DNA of 22,330 bases from Baffinella frigidus (lineage: Eukaryota > Cryptophyceae > Cryptomonadales > Baffinellaceae), in NCBI GenBank assembly GCA_026770585.1, contig MU646696.1, forward strand, positions 158,319-180,648, given 5' to 3'. The stretch's first letter is position 1. Each line of letters starts with the position of its first letter. Positions 6,836 to 13,187 of this stretch are shown in pieces. Under the pieces are notes generated by a model that was given only the letters and a program-made list of their open reading frames with translations, ran no database searches and had not been told where the DNA came from. A program made the position numbers and the translations under genes.

Positions 6836-7279
6836 CCGCTCGCGCCTCCCACACGCAATACCCTGCCGCACCAGAGTTTTTTTTGGGGTTTAGCGTTGAA
6901 GTTTAGGGTCTAGGCGTGGGGGAAAACCGCCACTTTCAACCCGCGCCGCCTCTCTCACGAAATACCCTGCCCCACTCGAGAATCCTAGAGGGACCTTTGT
7001 ACATGTGTGATTGTAAAAATTTGTACGAGGATAGGGTGTTCCAACCTCGCGCCTGGTATAAGTTTTACTTGAATGGCTCCAATGGATAGGAAAGTTACTA
7101 CACAAATGCTTACTTGTAAAAACACCTCACTTTTAAATAGGGCCCTCTAGCATTCTCGTGTGGCACGCGACCCAGACGGCATTCCATAAATACAGCTCGT
7201 TCACCTGAAGGTTTAGGCCTGGGGGAAAACCGGCACTTTCAACCTGAGCCATCTCCCTCACGCAACACCCTGCCGTCCT

Positions 7280-7745
7280 AGCGGTTGGGGTTTAGGCGGG
7301 GTTCGGGATTCGGGCCTGGGGTTCCGGGTTCTAGGGTTTCGTGTTTCGGGTTTGGAAAAAAGAGTCGTACGGGGATGGAGGGTTTCGAGTTTAGGGTTTT
7401 CGGGTTTCGGGTTTCGGGTTTAGTAAGAAGAGTCTTAGGGGGCTTCGGGGTTTCGGGTTTCGGATTTACCTTTGTTGAGGTAGTGCACGTCGACGGGCGG
7501 GTACATCCTCCCAAACTCGTCGTCCCCTGCTTCAGGGTGTAGGGGTTAGGGTTTAGGGTTTCACGTGTCAGATTCCGAATCACATGCCCCCAAATTTGTA
7601 GTCCCCCGGTTCAGGATTTAAGGTTTCGGGTTTCGGGTTTCGGGTTTCGGGTTTCGGGTTTATGGGTTTCCGGTTCCGAACCACAGGCTCCCAATCTCCT
7701 CATCCCTTTTCCGAGCGTTTCGGGTTTCGGGTTTAGATAGATAGA
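7280..7745 (+). repeat. TTTCGGG/TTTAGGG tracts surrounding exon copies
   Basis: The telomere-like unit here is mostly GGGTTTC. Tracts at 7280-7330, 7345-7465, 7533-7562 and 7611-7740 separate the exon at 7470-7526 from its decayed copies. An AAGAGTC motif recurs at 7361 and 7429. Confidence 0.8.
7470..7526 (-). CDS. Internal exon DDEFGRMYPPVDVHYLNK with AG and GT borders
   Basis: A 57-nt exon on the minus strand. Upstream reads CCCTAAACCC...CCTGAAGCAG, a good branch-point and pyrimidine context made of telomere-like DNA. The exon then gives DDEFGRMYPPVDVHYLNK, and the donor is AAAG|GTAAAT. Two decayed relatives lie upstream in transcript order: about 7576-7612 (GGACTACAAATTTGGGGGCA) and 7672-7712 (GGGATGAGGAGATTGGGAGC). 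Other frames are also open, but this one is the most protein-like. No family is recognised. Introns on both sides are telomere-like. Confidence 0.5.
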
Positions 7746-7832
7746 TAGATAGATAGATACATGGATACATACATACTTACTACATACATACATACATACA
7801 TACATACATACATAAATACATACATACATAAA
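7735..7832. repeat. GATA and CATA tetranucleotide microsatellite
   Basis: (TAGA)n from 7735 to about 7760 passes into (CATA)n up to 7832, with a few interruptions (TACT, AAAT). It is followed by C-rich telomere-like CCCGAAACCC. Confidence 0.95.
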
Positions 7833-7890
7833 CCTGAAACCCGAAACCCTGAAGGGCTTCCAATTTTTCGCCTCAGGTCCCGATTTCAGT

Positions 7891-8027
7891 TCGGAACATA
7901 ACTGAATCAGATGCGATTTTGATACTATCTTAGCTTTCATCTGTGACATTTCAGGTTGTTGCTATCTTGGGTATAAACCCCAGGCGTAAGATAGCATAAA
8001 AGTGCAACTGATTCAGTTATGTTCCGA
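7891..8027. mobile_element. Foldback element with GCTATCTTACGCC-type core
   Basis: Left arm TCGGAACATAACTGAATCAG (7891-7910), and the right arm ends with its exact complement (8008-8027). Arms continue through TGCGATTTTGATACTATCTT and its counterpart GCGTAAGATAGC. 137 bp. The core matches that of the element at 13188-13342, whose arms are unrelated. Confidence 0.75.
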
Positions 8028-8097
8028 GATTAGATTCACGCTATTGTGATCCTATGGGTGTGCAATGTTTTTCCGGGGGCGGCGGACTGACCATTGC

Positions 8098-8333
8098 GGC
8101 CCATTTATTTTCGTAGTACTTATTAACAATTGCTCGGTTCAAAGACATGTTATCAACCGATATTTGCGGGCGGACTGACCGTCGTGGCCCTTGCTCCGCC
8201 CTCGTGTCAAACTGCGCGGTCCATTTATTTTCGTGGTACTAATTAACAATTGCTCGGTACAAAGACATGTTATATACACGTATATTTGCGGGGGGACAGA
8301 CCGTCGCGGCCCTTGCTCCGCCCTCGCGCGACA
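8098..8333 (+). repeat. Two tandem copies of a 115-120 bp unit
   Basis: Both copies contain CCATTTATTTTCGTRGTACT, AATTGCTCGGT, CAAAGACATGTTAT, GACCGTCG and CTTGCTCCGCCCTCG. They start near 8100 and 8220. The motif CCGCGACGCGCCCTCGTCC (8347) returns at 8627, just before the 21-bp array. No gene is evident. Confidence 0.75.
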
Positions 8334-8537
8334 TCCCCGCTTCGCCGCCGCGACGCGCCCTCGTCCTCGTCCTGCGCACCAGATTCATTAATCATCAATA
8401 TCAATCATTAATATCAATGAATGCCTCTCTCTGGGCCACTCGAGGCTAGAAGTGTGACTATCTAAAACAGTCATTCTTTTAGGAGTGAAGGGGGAAAAAG
8501 AACTGTGTAGTAATTTTCACACAAATCGCGGCATTTC

Positions 8538-8597
8538 GTCACGTATCTCAAGTTATAACTTGAGATACGTCTCAAGTTACAACTTGAGATACGTGAC
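8538..8597. repeat. Nested double hairpin GTATCTCAAGTT
   Basis: GTCACGTATCTCAAGTT (8538-8554), AACTTGAGATACG (8557-8569), TCTCAAGTT (8570-8578) and AACTTGAGATACGTGAC (8581-8597) alternate in orientation. The block can form one long stem or two short ones. Upstream GTGTAGTAATTTTCACAC links it to a related, differently armed element at 20354-20440 and 20826-20915. Confidence 0.8.
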
Positions 8598-8656
8598 CAA
8601 GCATGCCCGTGACAGGTACTACGAGGCCGCGACGCGCCCTCGTCCTCGTCCTGAGC

Positions 8657-8866
8657 GGTTTGATGCGAAATCAGCCCGATTTCACGCGAAATCAGCCCGA
8701 TTTCACGCGAAATCAGCCCGATTTCACGCGAAATCAGCGCGAGATCATGCAAAATCAGCGCGGTTTGATGCGAAATCAGCGCGATTTCATGCGAAATCAG
8801 CGCGAGATTATGCAAAATCAGCGCGGTTTGATGCGAAATCAGCGCGGTTTCATGCGAAATAAGATC
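8657..8866 (+). repeat. 21-bp tandem array, ten units
   Basis: Unit GATTTCATGCGAAATCAGCG followed by C, with variants GGTTTGATGCG and GAGATCATGCA. Ten units fill 210 bp exactly. All frames stay open because 21 is a multiple of three (readings RFHAKSA, MRNQRDF, LISHEIA). A four-unit relative is at 10131-10213. Codon-position bias is not evident, so I do not call a protein. Confidence 0.9.
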
Positions 8867-9122
8867 GAAGTTACACTACGGGTGTGTGATGTATTAAGGG
8901 TGGAATTTGCTATCTTGGCCTCTATCTAGCTGAACCATTGCACCAAATCCACCCCCTAAAATAGCAAAAAGTTGATTGAAAATAAATGTGTTTCCACGTG
9001 AGATTGAGAGAGGCGTTGATACGTAACACCTCGGCCTCCATGTATGCACCCCCACAGAAGCTACGTCTCGGCGCCGAGAGCGATCAATGCACCAGGGCCA
9101 ATGCCTAGGAGAACGCTGCACA
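8867..9122. other. Spacer with a diverged GCTATCTT hairpin, no gene
   Basis: GTGGAATTTGCTATCTTGG (8900-8918) and CCTAAAATAGCAAAAAG (8955-8971) look like opposing arms of a decayed GCTATCTTA-core foldback. The remainder up to 9122 holds no convincing frame. Confidence 0.4.
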
Positions 9123-9248
9123 CCACGCCAGAGGGATCGAAACATCCACTTTTGACATCTTTGAGGGGAAACCCCTTGAATTCTCAAGTCAACGACGCCA
9201 GATCTGGCGTGGACAAGGCGCCGGTTTCCCTCGAGCCCTCTGGCGTGG
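9123..9248 (-). mobile_element. 126-bp MITE, copy B, with CA target duplication
   Basis: Opposite in orientation to copy A (6188-6313) and the same length. Ends CCACGCCAGAGGGATCGAAA and CCCTCTGGCGTGG, with CA on both sides (9121-9122, 9249-9250). Internal palindromes GGGGAAACCCC and CCAGATCTGG are preserved. Confidence 0.8.
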
Positions 9249-9277
9249 CACGTAGAGCCGCGCGCCGCGGTTAACTG

Positions 9278-9414
9278 ATATGGAAACGGTTTAAATTTAA
9301 AACCTTAGGAATCGATGAACATTACTACACGAATGCTTTAGTATTTCTAACAAAGATCATGCTGTGTAGTGAGTTTCATTGCCCAGAAGGTTTAAATTAA
9401 AACCGTTTTCATAT
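9278..9414. mobile_element. Foldback element with two ACTACAC cores
   Basis: Left arm ATATGGAAACGGTTTAAATT (9278-9297) pairs with the right arm ending AAAACCGTTTTCATAT (9414). Inner motifs ATTACTACACGAATG and GTGTAGTGAGTTTCATTGC face each other. 137 bp. It is directly followed by a hairpin TGACTCGCGCAC/GTGTGCGAGTCA (9414-9442). Confidence 0.75.
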
Positions 9415-9442
9415 GACTCGCGCACAGGCCGTGTGCGAGTCA

Positions 9443-9562
9443 GCTAAGAATCACGGTTACGAGCCAGTTGGTACATGTACTAATAGACCCCTCTCTCTGA
9501 TACCGCATAACCTGTTGGTATTAATAAATGCCGTAGAGGAGCATTTGGTCTGTACCGGGAAG
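9443..9562 (+). CDS. Possible exon (LIPHNLLVLINAVEEHLVC) with GTAACT donor
   Basis: A plus-strand frame, open from 9413, reads PLSLIPHNLLVLINAVEEHL, followed by VCTGK. It meets a donor-like AAG|GTAACT at 9562. The hydrophobic, helix-like composition differs from the repeat-derived frames nearby. The 5' border is unknown; the first 30 bases are a hairpin next to a foldback, so an AG shortly before 9483 is likelier than the ATG at 9413. The frame ends at 9604 inside a QVDTLG module. No family is recognised. Confidence 0.3.
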
Positions 9563-9587
9563 GTAACTAACCCGGGAACGTGTGTCG

Positions 9588-9665
9588 GACTATTCTCAAG
9601 TTGACACGCTAGGTGCGCGGTACAACCCCGTCAACTTTGGGGCGGAAAAGAGCCCACCTAGACTG
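9588..9665 (+). repeat. QVDTLG exon-like module, copy 1
   Basis: Reads DYSQVDTLGARYNPVNFGAE on the plus strand. Other copies are at 9754-9795, 10701-10776 (minus), 10849-10918, 11652-11745 (minus, split), 12500-12592 (minus) and 16156-16226 (minus). DNA hallmarks: TCTCAAGTTGACACGCTGG and CGGTACAAATCCGTCAACTT. Confidence 0.55.
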
Positions 9666-9714
9666 AGACAGAGCTGGACTTGCAAAGGGGGGGCGCGGGA
9701 CCTGCGTTCAGGTG

Positions 9715-9912
9715 ATGTGGAACCCGCGATTCCCGTCCCGCACGTGGACTGTTTCTCAAGTTGACACGCTGGGTGTGCGGTACAAATACTCTGGAGATTG
9801 CTCTGGAGATTGGGGGGTAAGGAACCTGGCCGGAGGTGATGTGCAGCCCGCGATTCCCGTCCCGCACGTGCACGCCGCTCGTGCCGAGCGCGCCGTTCTG
9901 CGTGTACTGCTT
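9715..9912 (-). repeat. VHVRDGNRG exon-like modules, copies 1 and 2
   Basis: On the minus strand 9832-9912 reads QNGALGTSGVHVRDGNRGLH and then ITSGQ|GTTCC, with a possible donor after CCAG. A shorter copy, VHVRDGNRGFHIT and then stop, lies at 9715-9749. A third is at 10211-10280 (QQYTQNGALGTSGVHVRDGN), and a 5' fragment (EEQYTQNGAL) is near 9993-10022. A short QVDTLG copy (plus, 9754-9795) sits between copies 1 and 2. Peptide conservation across four copies suggests a real ancestral exon, but no family is recognised. Confidence 0.45.
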
Positions 9913-10130
9913 CCCCTGGTTGCGGGCTTCGGTCTTAGGGCTTAGGGTTTGGGGTGCCCGAGCCGACGCCCTGAAGTTTCAGGGCCTCGGGTTGAGGGCG
10001 CCGTTTTGCGTGTACTGCTCTTCCCCTGTGTTCGGACTCACGCTTCAGACACCCTACACTCCTGCAAGCGCGCGCCAACGTTCGCGCGGGAGTGCCGAGA
10101 AGGAGAACACTGCAAGCGCGCTTGCATTTC

Positions 10131-10280
10131 ATGCGAAATCAGCGCGATTTCATGCGAAATCAGCGCGATTTGACGCGAAACCTGCGCGATTTTGTGCGAA
10201 GTCAGCGCGATGCATTCGCGATTCCCGTCCCGTACGTGCACGCCGCTGGTGCCGAGCGCGCCGTTTTGCGTGTACTGCTG
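10131..10280. repeat. Short 21-bp array joined to VHVRDGNR module
   Basis: 10131-10213 holds four decaying units of the GATTTCATGCGAAATCAGCG array also seen at 8657-8866. It runs straight into a minus-strand VHVRDGNR module (10211-10280). The same two families therefore meet here but not at 8.7 kb. Confidence 0.7.
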
Positions 10281-10282
10281 GT

Positions 10283-10500
10283 CGGGCTTCGGGTTGAGGG
10301 ATTCGTGTGTGGGGATTTGGGGGTTTCAGGTGTGGGTGTGGGGTGAGGGGTGTGGGGTTTAAGGTTTAGGGGTTAGGGTTTAGGGGTTAGGGTTTAGGGG
10401 TTAGGGTTTAGGGGTTAGGGTTTAGGGGTTAGGGTTTAGGGGTTAGGGTTTAGGGTTTAGGGTTTAGGGGTTAGGGGTTAGGGTTTGGGGTTTCCGCCAT
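10283..10500 (+). repeat. Telomere-like tract with alternating 14-bp period
   Basis: From 10358 the pattern is a strict alternation of TTTAGGG and GTTAGGG, giving a 14-bp unit repeated about seven times, before fading into TTTAGGG and GGGGTTA runs. A short C-rich counterpart (CCCTAAACACTAAACCC) follows at 10538-10562. Confidence 0.9.
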
Positions 10501-10604
10501 CCCGCCGCCCCGTCTCGCCAATTAGGCCACCAAATCCTTAACCCTAAACACTAAACCCTAAGCCGCCAGAGGGCGGTCTGGGAACCCTAACCCCTAGCCG
10601 AAAT

Positions 10605-10664
10605 GGACTGCGTACCTTCATGTACTCGTTATGTGCATGTACTTGTAGACGTGCAGCGGGCGCT
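10605..10664 (-). pseudogene. MAQRPLHVYKYMHIHEYMK exon, copy A, frameshifted
   Basis: Minus-strand copy of the exon at 10944-11015. It keeps the GCGCCCGCTGCACGTCTAC segment and the donor AAG|GTACGC, but one base is lost in the CACATCCACGAG stretch (here CACATAACGAG), which shifts the frame. The 5' part is replaced by other sequence (TCAGACTGAG). Confidence 0.5.
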
Positions 10665-10700
10665 CAGTCTATTTGGCGGTCTGAGTCTATTTGGGCTCAC

Positions 10701-10776
10701 CAATCTGCTTCCCCCGGGCTCTTTCCCGCCCCAAAGTTGACGAATTTGTATGCAGCAACCCGGCGTGTCAACTTGA
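10701..10776 (-). repeat. QVDTLG module, copy with GTGAG donor
   Basis: Minus strand: TCTCAAGTTGACACGCC...CAAAGTTGACG-type core, then GATTG|GTGAGCCC. A small frame change breaks the peptide after QVDTPG. The donor-like end is shared with copies at 10849 and 12500. Confidence 0.5.
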
Positions 10777-10782
10777 GAAGAG

Positions 10783-10846
10783 TACCTTCATGTACTCGTC
10801 GATGTGCATGTACTTGCAGACGTGTGCCATGTTCGACGACTCCCCT
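10783..10846 (-). pseudogene. MAQRPL exon, copy B, 12-nt in-frame deletion
   Basis: Minus strand, reading ESSNMAHVCKYMHIDEYMK, with donor AAG|GTACTC. Compared with copy C it lacks exactly 12 nt (four codons, QRPL), so the frame is kept. Immediately next to it begins the plus-strand QVDTLG copy at 10849. Confidence 0.5.
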
Positions 10847-10848
10847 CA

Positions 10849-10918
10849 AGTTGACACGCTGGCTTCACGGTACAAATCCGTCAACTTAGGAGCGGAAACG
10901 AGCCCGGGAGCGCCAAAC
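10849..10918 (+). CDS. QVDTLG exon copy with intact reading and GTGAGC donor
   Basis: Plus strand: SPQVDTLASRYKSVNLGAET and then SPGAPN, ending at ACTG|GTGAGC. If read through, the frame hits a stop three bases later, which fits an intron start. The minus-strand copies at 10701 and 12500 end with the same (A)TTG|GTGAG. Conserved residues across copies are QVD, RY and VN(F/L)GA. No family is recognised; the exon may have belonged to a gene duplicated in both orientations. Confidence 0.4.
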
Positions 10919-10943
10919 TGGTGAGCGCAAATAGACTGCGTAC

Positions 10944-11015
10944 CTTCATGTACTCGTGGATGTGCATGTACTTGTAGACGTGCAGCGGGCGCTGCGCCAT
11001 GTTCGACGACTCCCC
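10944..11015 (-). CDS. Exon MAQRPLHVYKYMHIHEYMK with GTACGC donor, best copy
   Basis: Minus strand. The frame runs RQSGSGESSNMAQRPLHVYK and on to YMHIHEYMK, then AAG|GTACGC. An acceptor-like CTGGCAG lies upstream (about 11040). Two further copies (10605-10664, 10783-10846) keep the donor, and one keeps the frame after a 12-nt loss. Aromatic and basic residues and frame conservation make this a credible exon. No family is recognised. Confidence 0.45.
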
Positions 11016-11024
11016 GCTCCCCGA

Positions 11025-11247
11025 TTGCCGCGCCCTGCCAGGTTACGAGCCCCCGTTAGTAGGTTACGAGCCTCCATTTTCGCTTGCCTTGCCCTGCGCA
11101 GGTTCAATGTCAGGCCTTTCCTCCCTGTCACCTCCACAGCGATTTCTCGCTAGGACCGACAAGACTCCCCGGTCATCGCTTGCCGCGCCCTGACCAGCTT
11201 ACGAACCTACACCAGTAGGTTCACGAGCCTCCGTCAGTAGGTTACGA
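11025..11247. repeat. GGTTACGAGCC repeat block
   Basis: The unit AGGTTACGAGCCTCC appears at 11039, 11060, 11217 (variant) and 11239, and continues after the MITE at 11406. CGCTTGCCGCGCCCTG-like segments occur at 11025, 11080 and 11175. The array provides the empty-site reference for the MITE at 11248. No gene is seen. Confidence 0.65.
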
Positions 11248-11405
11248 CCACGCCACGATGACCTGTGTACCAACTTGATTGCGTCTTTCTATTATTTATG
11301 CACTACTAAAACTGTTGTTGTCCGGAATCCGGACTAAGTTGACAGATTTGTGGGTGAATTGACTTTAACAAATGCCAAGTTGGTACACAGGTCATCGTGG
11401 CGTGG
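11248..11405. mobile_element. MITE with perfect 30-bp terminal inverted repeats
   Basis: Bases 11248-11277 (CCACGCCACGATGACCTGTG and on) are the exact complement of 11376-11405. 158 bp. Flanked by GA on both sides (11246-11247, 11406-11407); the neighbouring array unit GGTTACGAGCC shows the GA once, so this is a 2-bp target duplication. Internal GTCCGGAATCCGGAC is a hairpin. No coding capacity. Confidence 0.9.
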
Positions 11406-11512
11406 GAGCACACCAGAAGGTTACGAGGCTCCGCCAGAACGACGCTTGCCTGCTCCTCCCGTGCCTTGATTGAACTTATCACGACTTGATTCAACTTATC
11501 ACGACGGATATG

Positions 11513-11645
11513 ATAGACTCAGGGTTGGTTGGCTCAACGGATTCTGGGAGGCGACACGCGAGAGCAGAAAGATGCTCTAGAGAGTCACCTACCCAGAGTC
11601 ATATATCACCGAGTATACAACAGTATACGAAGATAAACTTGAAGC
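11513..11645. repeat. Dispersed repeat CTACCCAGAGTCATA, copy 1
   Basis: Shares GATAGACTCAGGGTTGG, GGCGACACGCGAGAGCAG, GATGCTCTAGAGAGTCACC, TACCCAGAGTCATATATCAC and TATACGAAGATA with copies at 20456-20562 and 21361-21454. AGAGCA...TGCTCT forms a small hairpin in two of the three. Confidence 0.7.
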
Positions 11646-11745
11646 GTCCAGACAGGGCTCGATCCAAGTGCGAACAAATCCTGCGCGGATTAGTCAACCG
11701 CCCTGGCGTACCCGCCGCACACCCAGAATGCCAGCTTGAGAACAG

Positions 11746-11907
11746 CCACACAGCGGATTTCGAAGGGATTTGTGAATAACCCTTAAGCGATAAGACCCAC
11801 GACCCTACGGTAGGCAATCCGCAGGGACATAGGGGGGTTCCCGCGGATAAGGCAACGGAAACTCGGCCCGAAATGGGCCGAAAATCACTTGGTTGCCTGC
11901 TGTGTGG
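11746..11907 (-). mobile_element. 162-bp MITE, CCACACAGC ends, inside a QVDTLG module
   Basis: Ends CCACACAGC and GCTGTGTGG. Internal blocks GGGATTTGTGAATAACCC, GCGATAAG, TACGGTAGGCAATCCG, GGGGGGTTCC, CGCGGATAAGGCAACGG and GGCCCGAAATGGGCCGAAAA match, inverted, the copy at 14712-14872. It separates CAGCTTGAGAACAG from TCGGTCAACCCGAG. The same sequence is continuous at 12565-12600 (CAACTTGAGAATAG then TCAGCCAACCCGAG), so the ends are exact and there is no obvious target duplication. Confidence 0.85.
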
Positions 11908-12214
11908 TCGGTCAACCCGAGTGAGGCAGCGCTCAGATCAGTTCCCTGCTGCAAAACCTGCATGGTTCAGTCAACCGTCGCCGCTGTCGAGCGAGTTTGG
12001 CACGCAATCAAAAGCGAGGTCCAGAATCTCGACCTGGAATCCGTTACCTGATCCGTAGGAACCCCCCTATGTCCCTACGGTATTGCCTAGCGTAGGTCCT
12101 ATAGGGTTAGTTTAGATGGACTGTTCCCTTCTCACGGATTTCGTTTAGATGGGACTGTTCCCTCAACCACCGTACGGAGACGCTCCGCCCTGTGGACTGA
12201 TTTCATCCGGACCA
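11908..12214. other. Spacer with partial MITE copy and a GTTTAGATGG duplication
   Basis: 12038-12105 is a partial copy of the family above (CCGTTACCTGATCCGTAGGA, CCCTACGG, TTGCCTA). GTTTAGATGGACTGTTCCC occurs near 12112 and again, with one extra G, near 12149; GTTTAGATGGACTGT is also part of the TIR at 17781. No gene is seen. Confidence 0.5.
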
Positions 12215-12341
12215 GTATTCAAGTTGAATATGATTTTTTAGCAACGAAAATTACTACACAAATATTTTACTATTACTTGTATTGACCAATTATGTAGTAA
12301 TTTTCGTTGCCAGTTCCTGGAATCGTATTCAACTGGAATAC
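12215..12341. mobile_element. Foldback element with ATTACTACAC core, 127 bp
   Basis: Outer arms GTATTCAAGTTGAATATGAT (12215-12234) and, complemented, GTATTCCAGTTGAATACGAT. Inner arms GCAACGAAAATTACTACA and ATGTAGTAATTTTCGTTGC match exactly over 17 bases. AT-rich loop. No duplication can be read. It belongs to the ACTACAC-core group by motif only; the outer arms are private to this copy. Confidence 0.8.
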
Positions 12342-12499
12342 TCGGCGGGATTAGATTGTGCTCAGCCCGACCCCCCGCCTAACCCCTAACCCCTAACCCC
12401 TAAACTTAAGAGGAGGAGGGCGCCGCCCGCCCCTCGAAACTTTACAATCCAACCCTTGGCGCCACGTCCCAAATCTGTCTCAGTTCTTTTTGGTCTCAC
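12342..12499. other. Short telomere-like patch and spacer
   Basis: A C-rich patch, CCTAACCCC x3, at 12378-12402 is followed by a GC-rich spacer without a supported gene. Confidence 0.6.
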
Positions 12500-12592
12500 C
12501 AATCTGGTGAGTCCAGGCTCGTTCCCGCTCCAAAGTTGACTGATGTGTACCGCACACCCAGCATGCCAACTTGAGAATAGTCAGCCAACCCG
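12500..12592 (-). repeat. QVDTLG module, uninterrupted copy with GTGAG donor
   Basis: Minus strand reading LADYSQVGMLGVRYTSVNFG and then AGTSLDSPD, ending GATTG|GTGAGACC. It serves as the empty-site reference for the MITE at 11746. Upstream on the minus strand the sequence continues as AGCGCTGCCTGACTCGGG, also shared with the 11.7-11.9 kb copy. Confidence 0.55.
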
Positions 12593-12985
12593 AGTCAGGC
12601 AGCGCTAGGAGCCTCGAGAACTGAATCATCATCTTCGTGACTCTTGATTTGACTCTTGATTTGACCCTCTTGATTTGTACTTAGTGGGGCGAGGAAGGAT
12701 TCATGGGGGATTGCGAGACATAAGAGAACAAAGATAGGGTGCTGGCAAAGGCGGCGTGTATGCCCTGATAGGGCTGGTGGCCGCGAGACGCTCCCACCAA
12801 CCCTCACGGAAGCAAGGTTGGGCGTAACACGGTGACCGACAGAGGTCCTGTTACCGTTACCGGGAACGGAGCCGATTCCCTGTTACCGACGGTAACAGGT
12901 CGGTCGTTTGTGGCCTAGTCTGCACGGTAACCTGGAGAGGCCCTGTTACCGTTCCCGGGAACGAGCCTCTGCTACCGTTCCCCCC
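12593..12985. repeat. Spacer with GACTCTTGATTT and CTGTTACCGT repeats
   Basis: GACTCTTGATTT(G) occurs about three times at 12638-12678. From 12838 to 12982, CCTGTTACCGTT, CCGGGAACG and CGGTAACAGG alternate in both directions and can form several competing stems. A minus-strand frame (12595-12807) covers the first part but has no splice or start support. I call no gene. Confidence 0.5.
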
Positions 12986-13018
12986 AAAAAACTACGCCCA
13001 GCCTGGGCGTAGTTTTTT
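12986..13018. repeat. Perfect 16-bp hairpin, 1-base loop
   Basis: AAAAAACTACGCCCAG and CTGGGCGTAGTTTTTT flank a single C. It resembles a bacterial terminator in shape only. Confidence 0.9.
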
Positions 13019-13029
13019 TGGTCCGGTGC

Positions 13030-13164
13030 GGACCAAATCGTCGATTTTCAGACCTCAGATGTACCTTGCCAGCCAGGCGAATTCGCCTGGCTGTGTTTAC
13101 TCAAGTCCCAATCTAGGTACGCAATCACCTTTTGAGAACAGGTCGAAATCAATGGATTTGGTCC
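13030..13164. mobile_element. Foldback element with GGACCAAATC ends
   Basis: Left GGACCAAATC.TCGATTTTC.GACCT and right AGGTCGAAATC..GGATTTGGTCC are complements with few mismatches. 135 bp. A perfect 22-bp palindrome around GAATTC lies inside (13071-13092). Confidence 0.7.
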
Positions 13165-13187
13165 TTCCGTGGGTGCCGCGACGCCCA

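Larger units (their letters stand above)
6373..7275 (-). repeat. Six copies of an exon-like module (HCVWEAVRREW)
   Basis: On the minus strand a segment reading G(H/Y)CVWEA(V/A)RREW or a decayed form recurs at about 6373-6428, 6617-6666, 6755-6775, 6838-6870, 6915-6975 and 7207-7275. The DNA consensus on the top strand is GGGGGAAAACCGCCACT, then CGCCTCCCACACGCAATACC, then CTG. The best reading is at 6373-6428, extending as GGPDAKKAARQK. Other copies have frameshifts (VREAARVESGGF at 6915-6975). Each copy is preceded on the minus strand by telomere-like DNA ending in CAG or CGGCAG. I read this as a tandemly duplicated, mostly dead exon. Confidence 0.45.

Noticed and set aside
9413-9604. Complete 63-codon gene starting at 9413
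   Set aside because: The first codons fall in a hairpin next to a foldback and the last in a QVDTLG module; only the middle part with its GTAACT border is kept as a possible exon.
12595-12807. 70-codon minus-strand gene
   Set aside because: Its tail consists of the GACTCTTGATTT direct repeat, and there is no splice, start or homology support.
12986-13018. Rho-independent terminator
   Set aside because: The shape fits (stem plus T-run), but the palindrome is symmetrical, no gene ends there and the DNA is eukaryotic. A foldback remnant is likelier.
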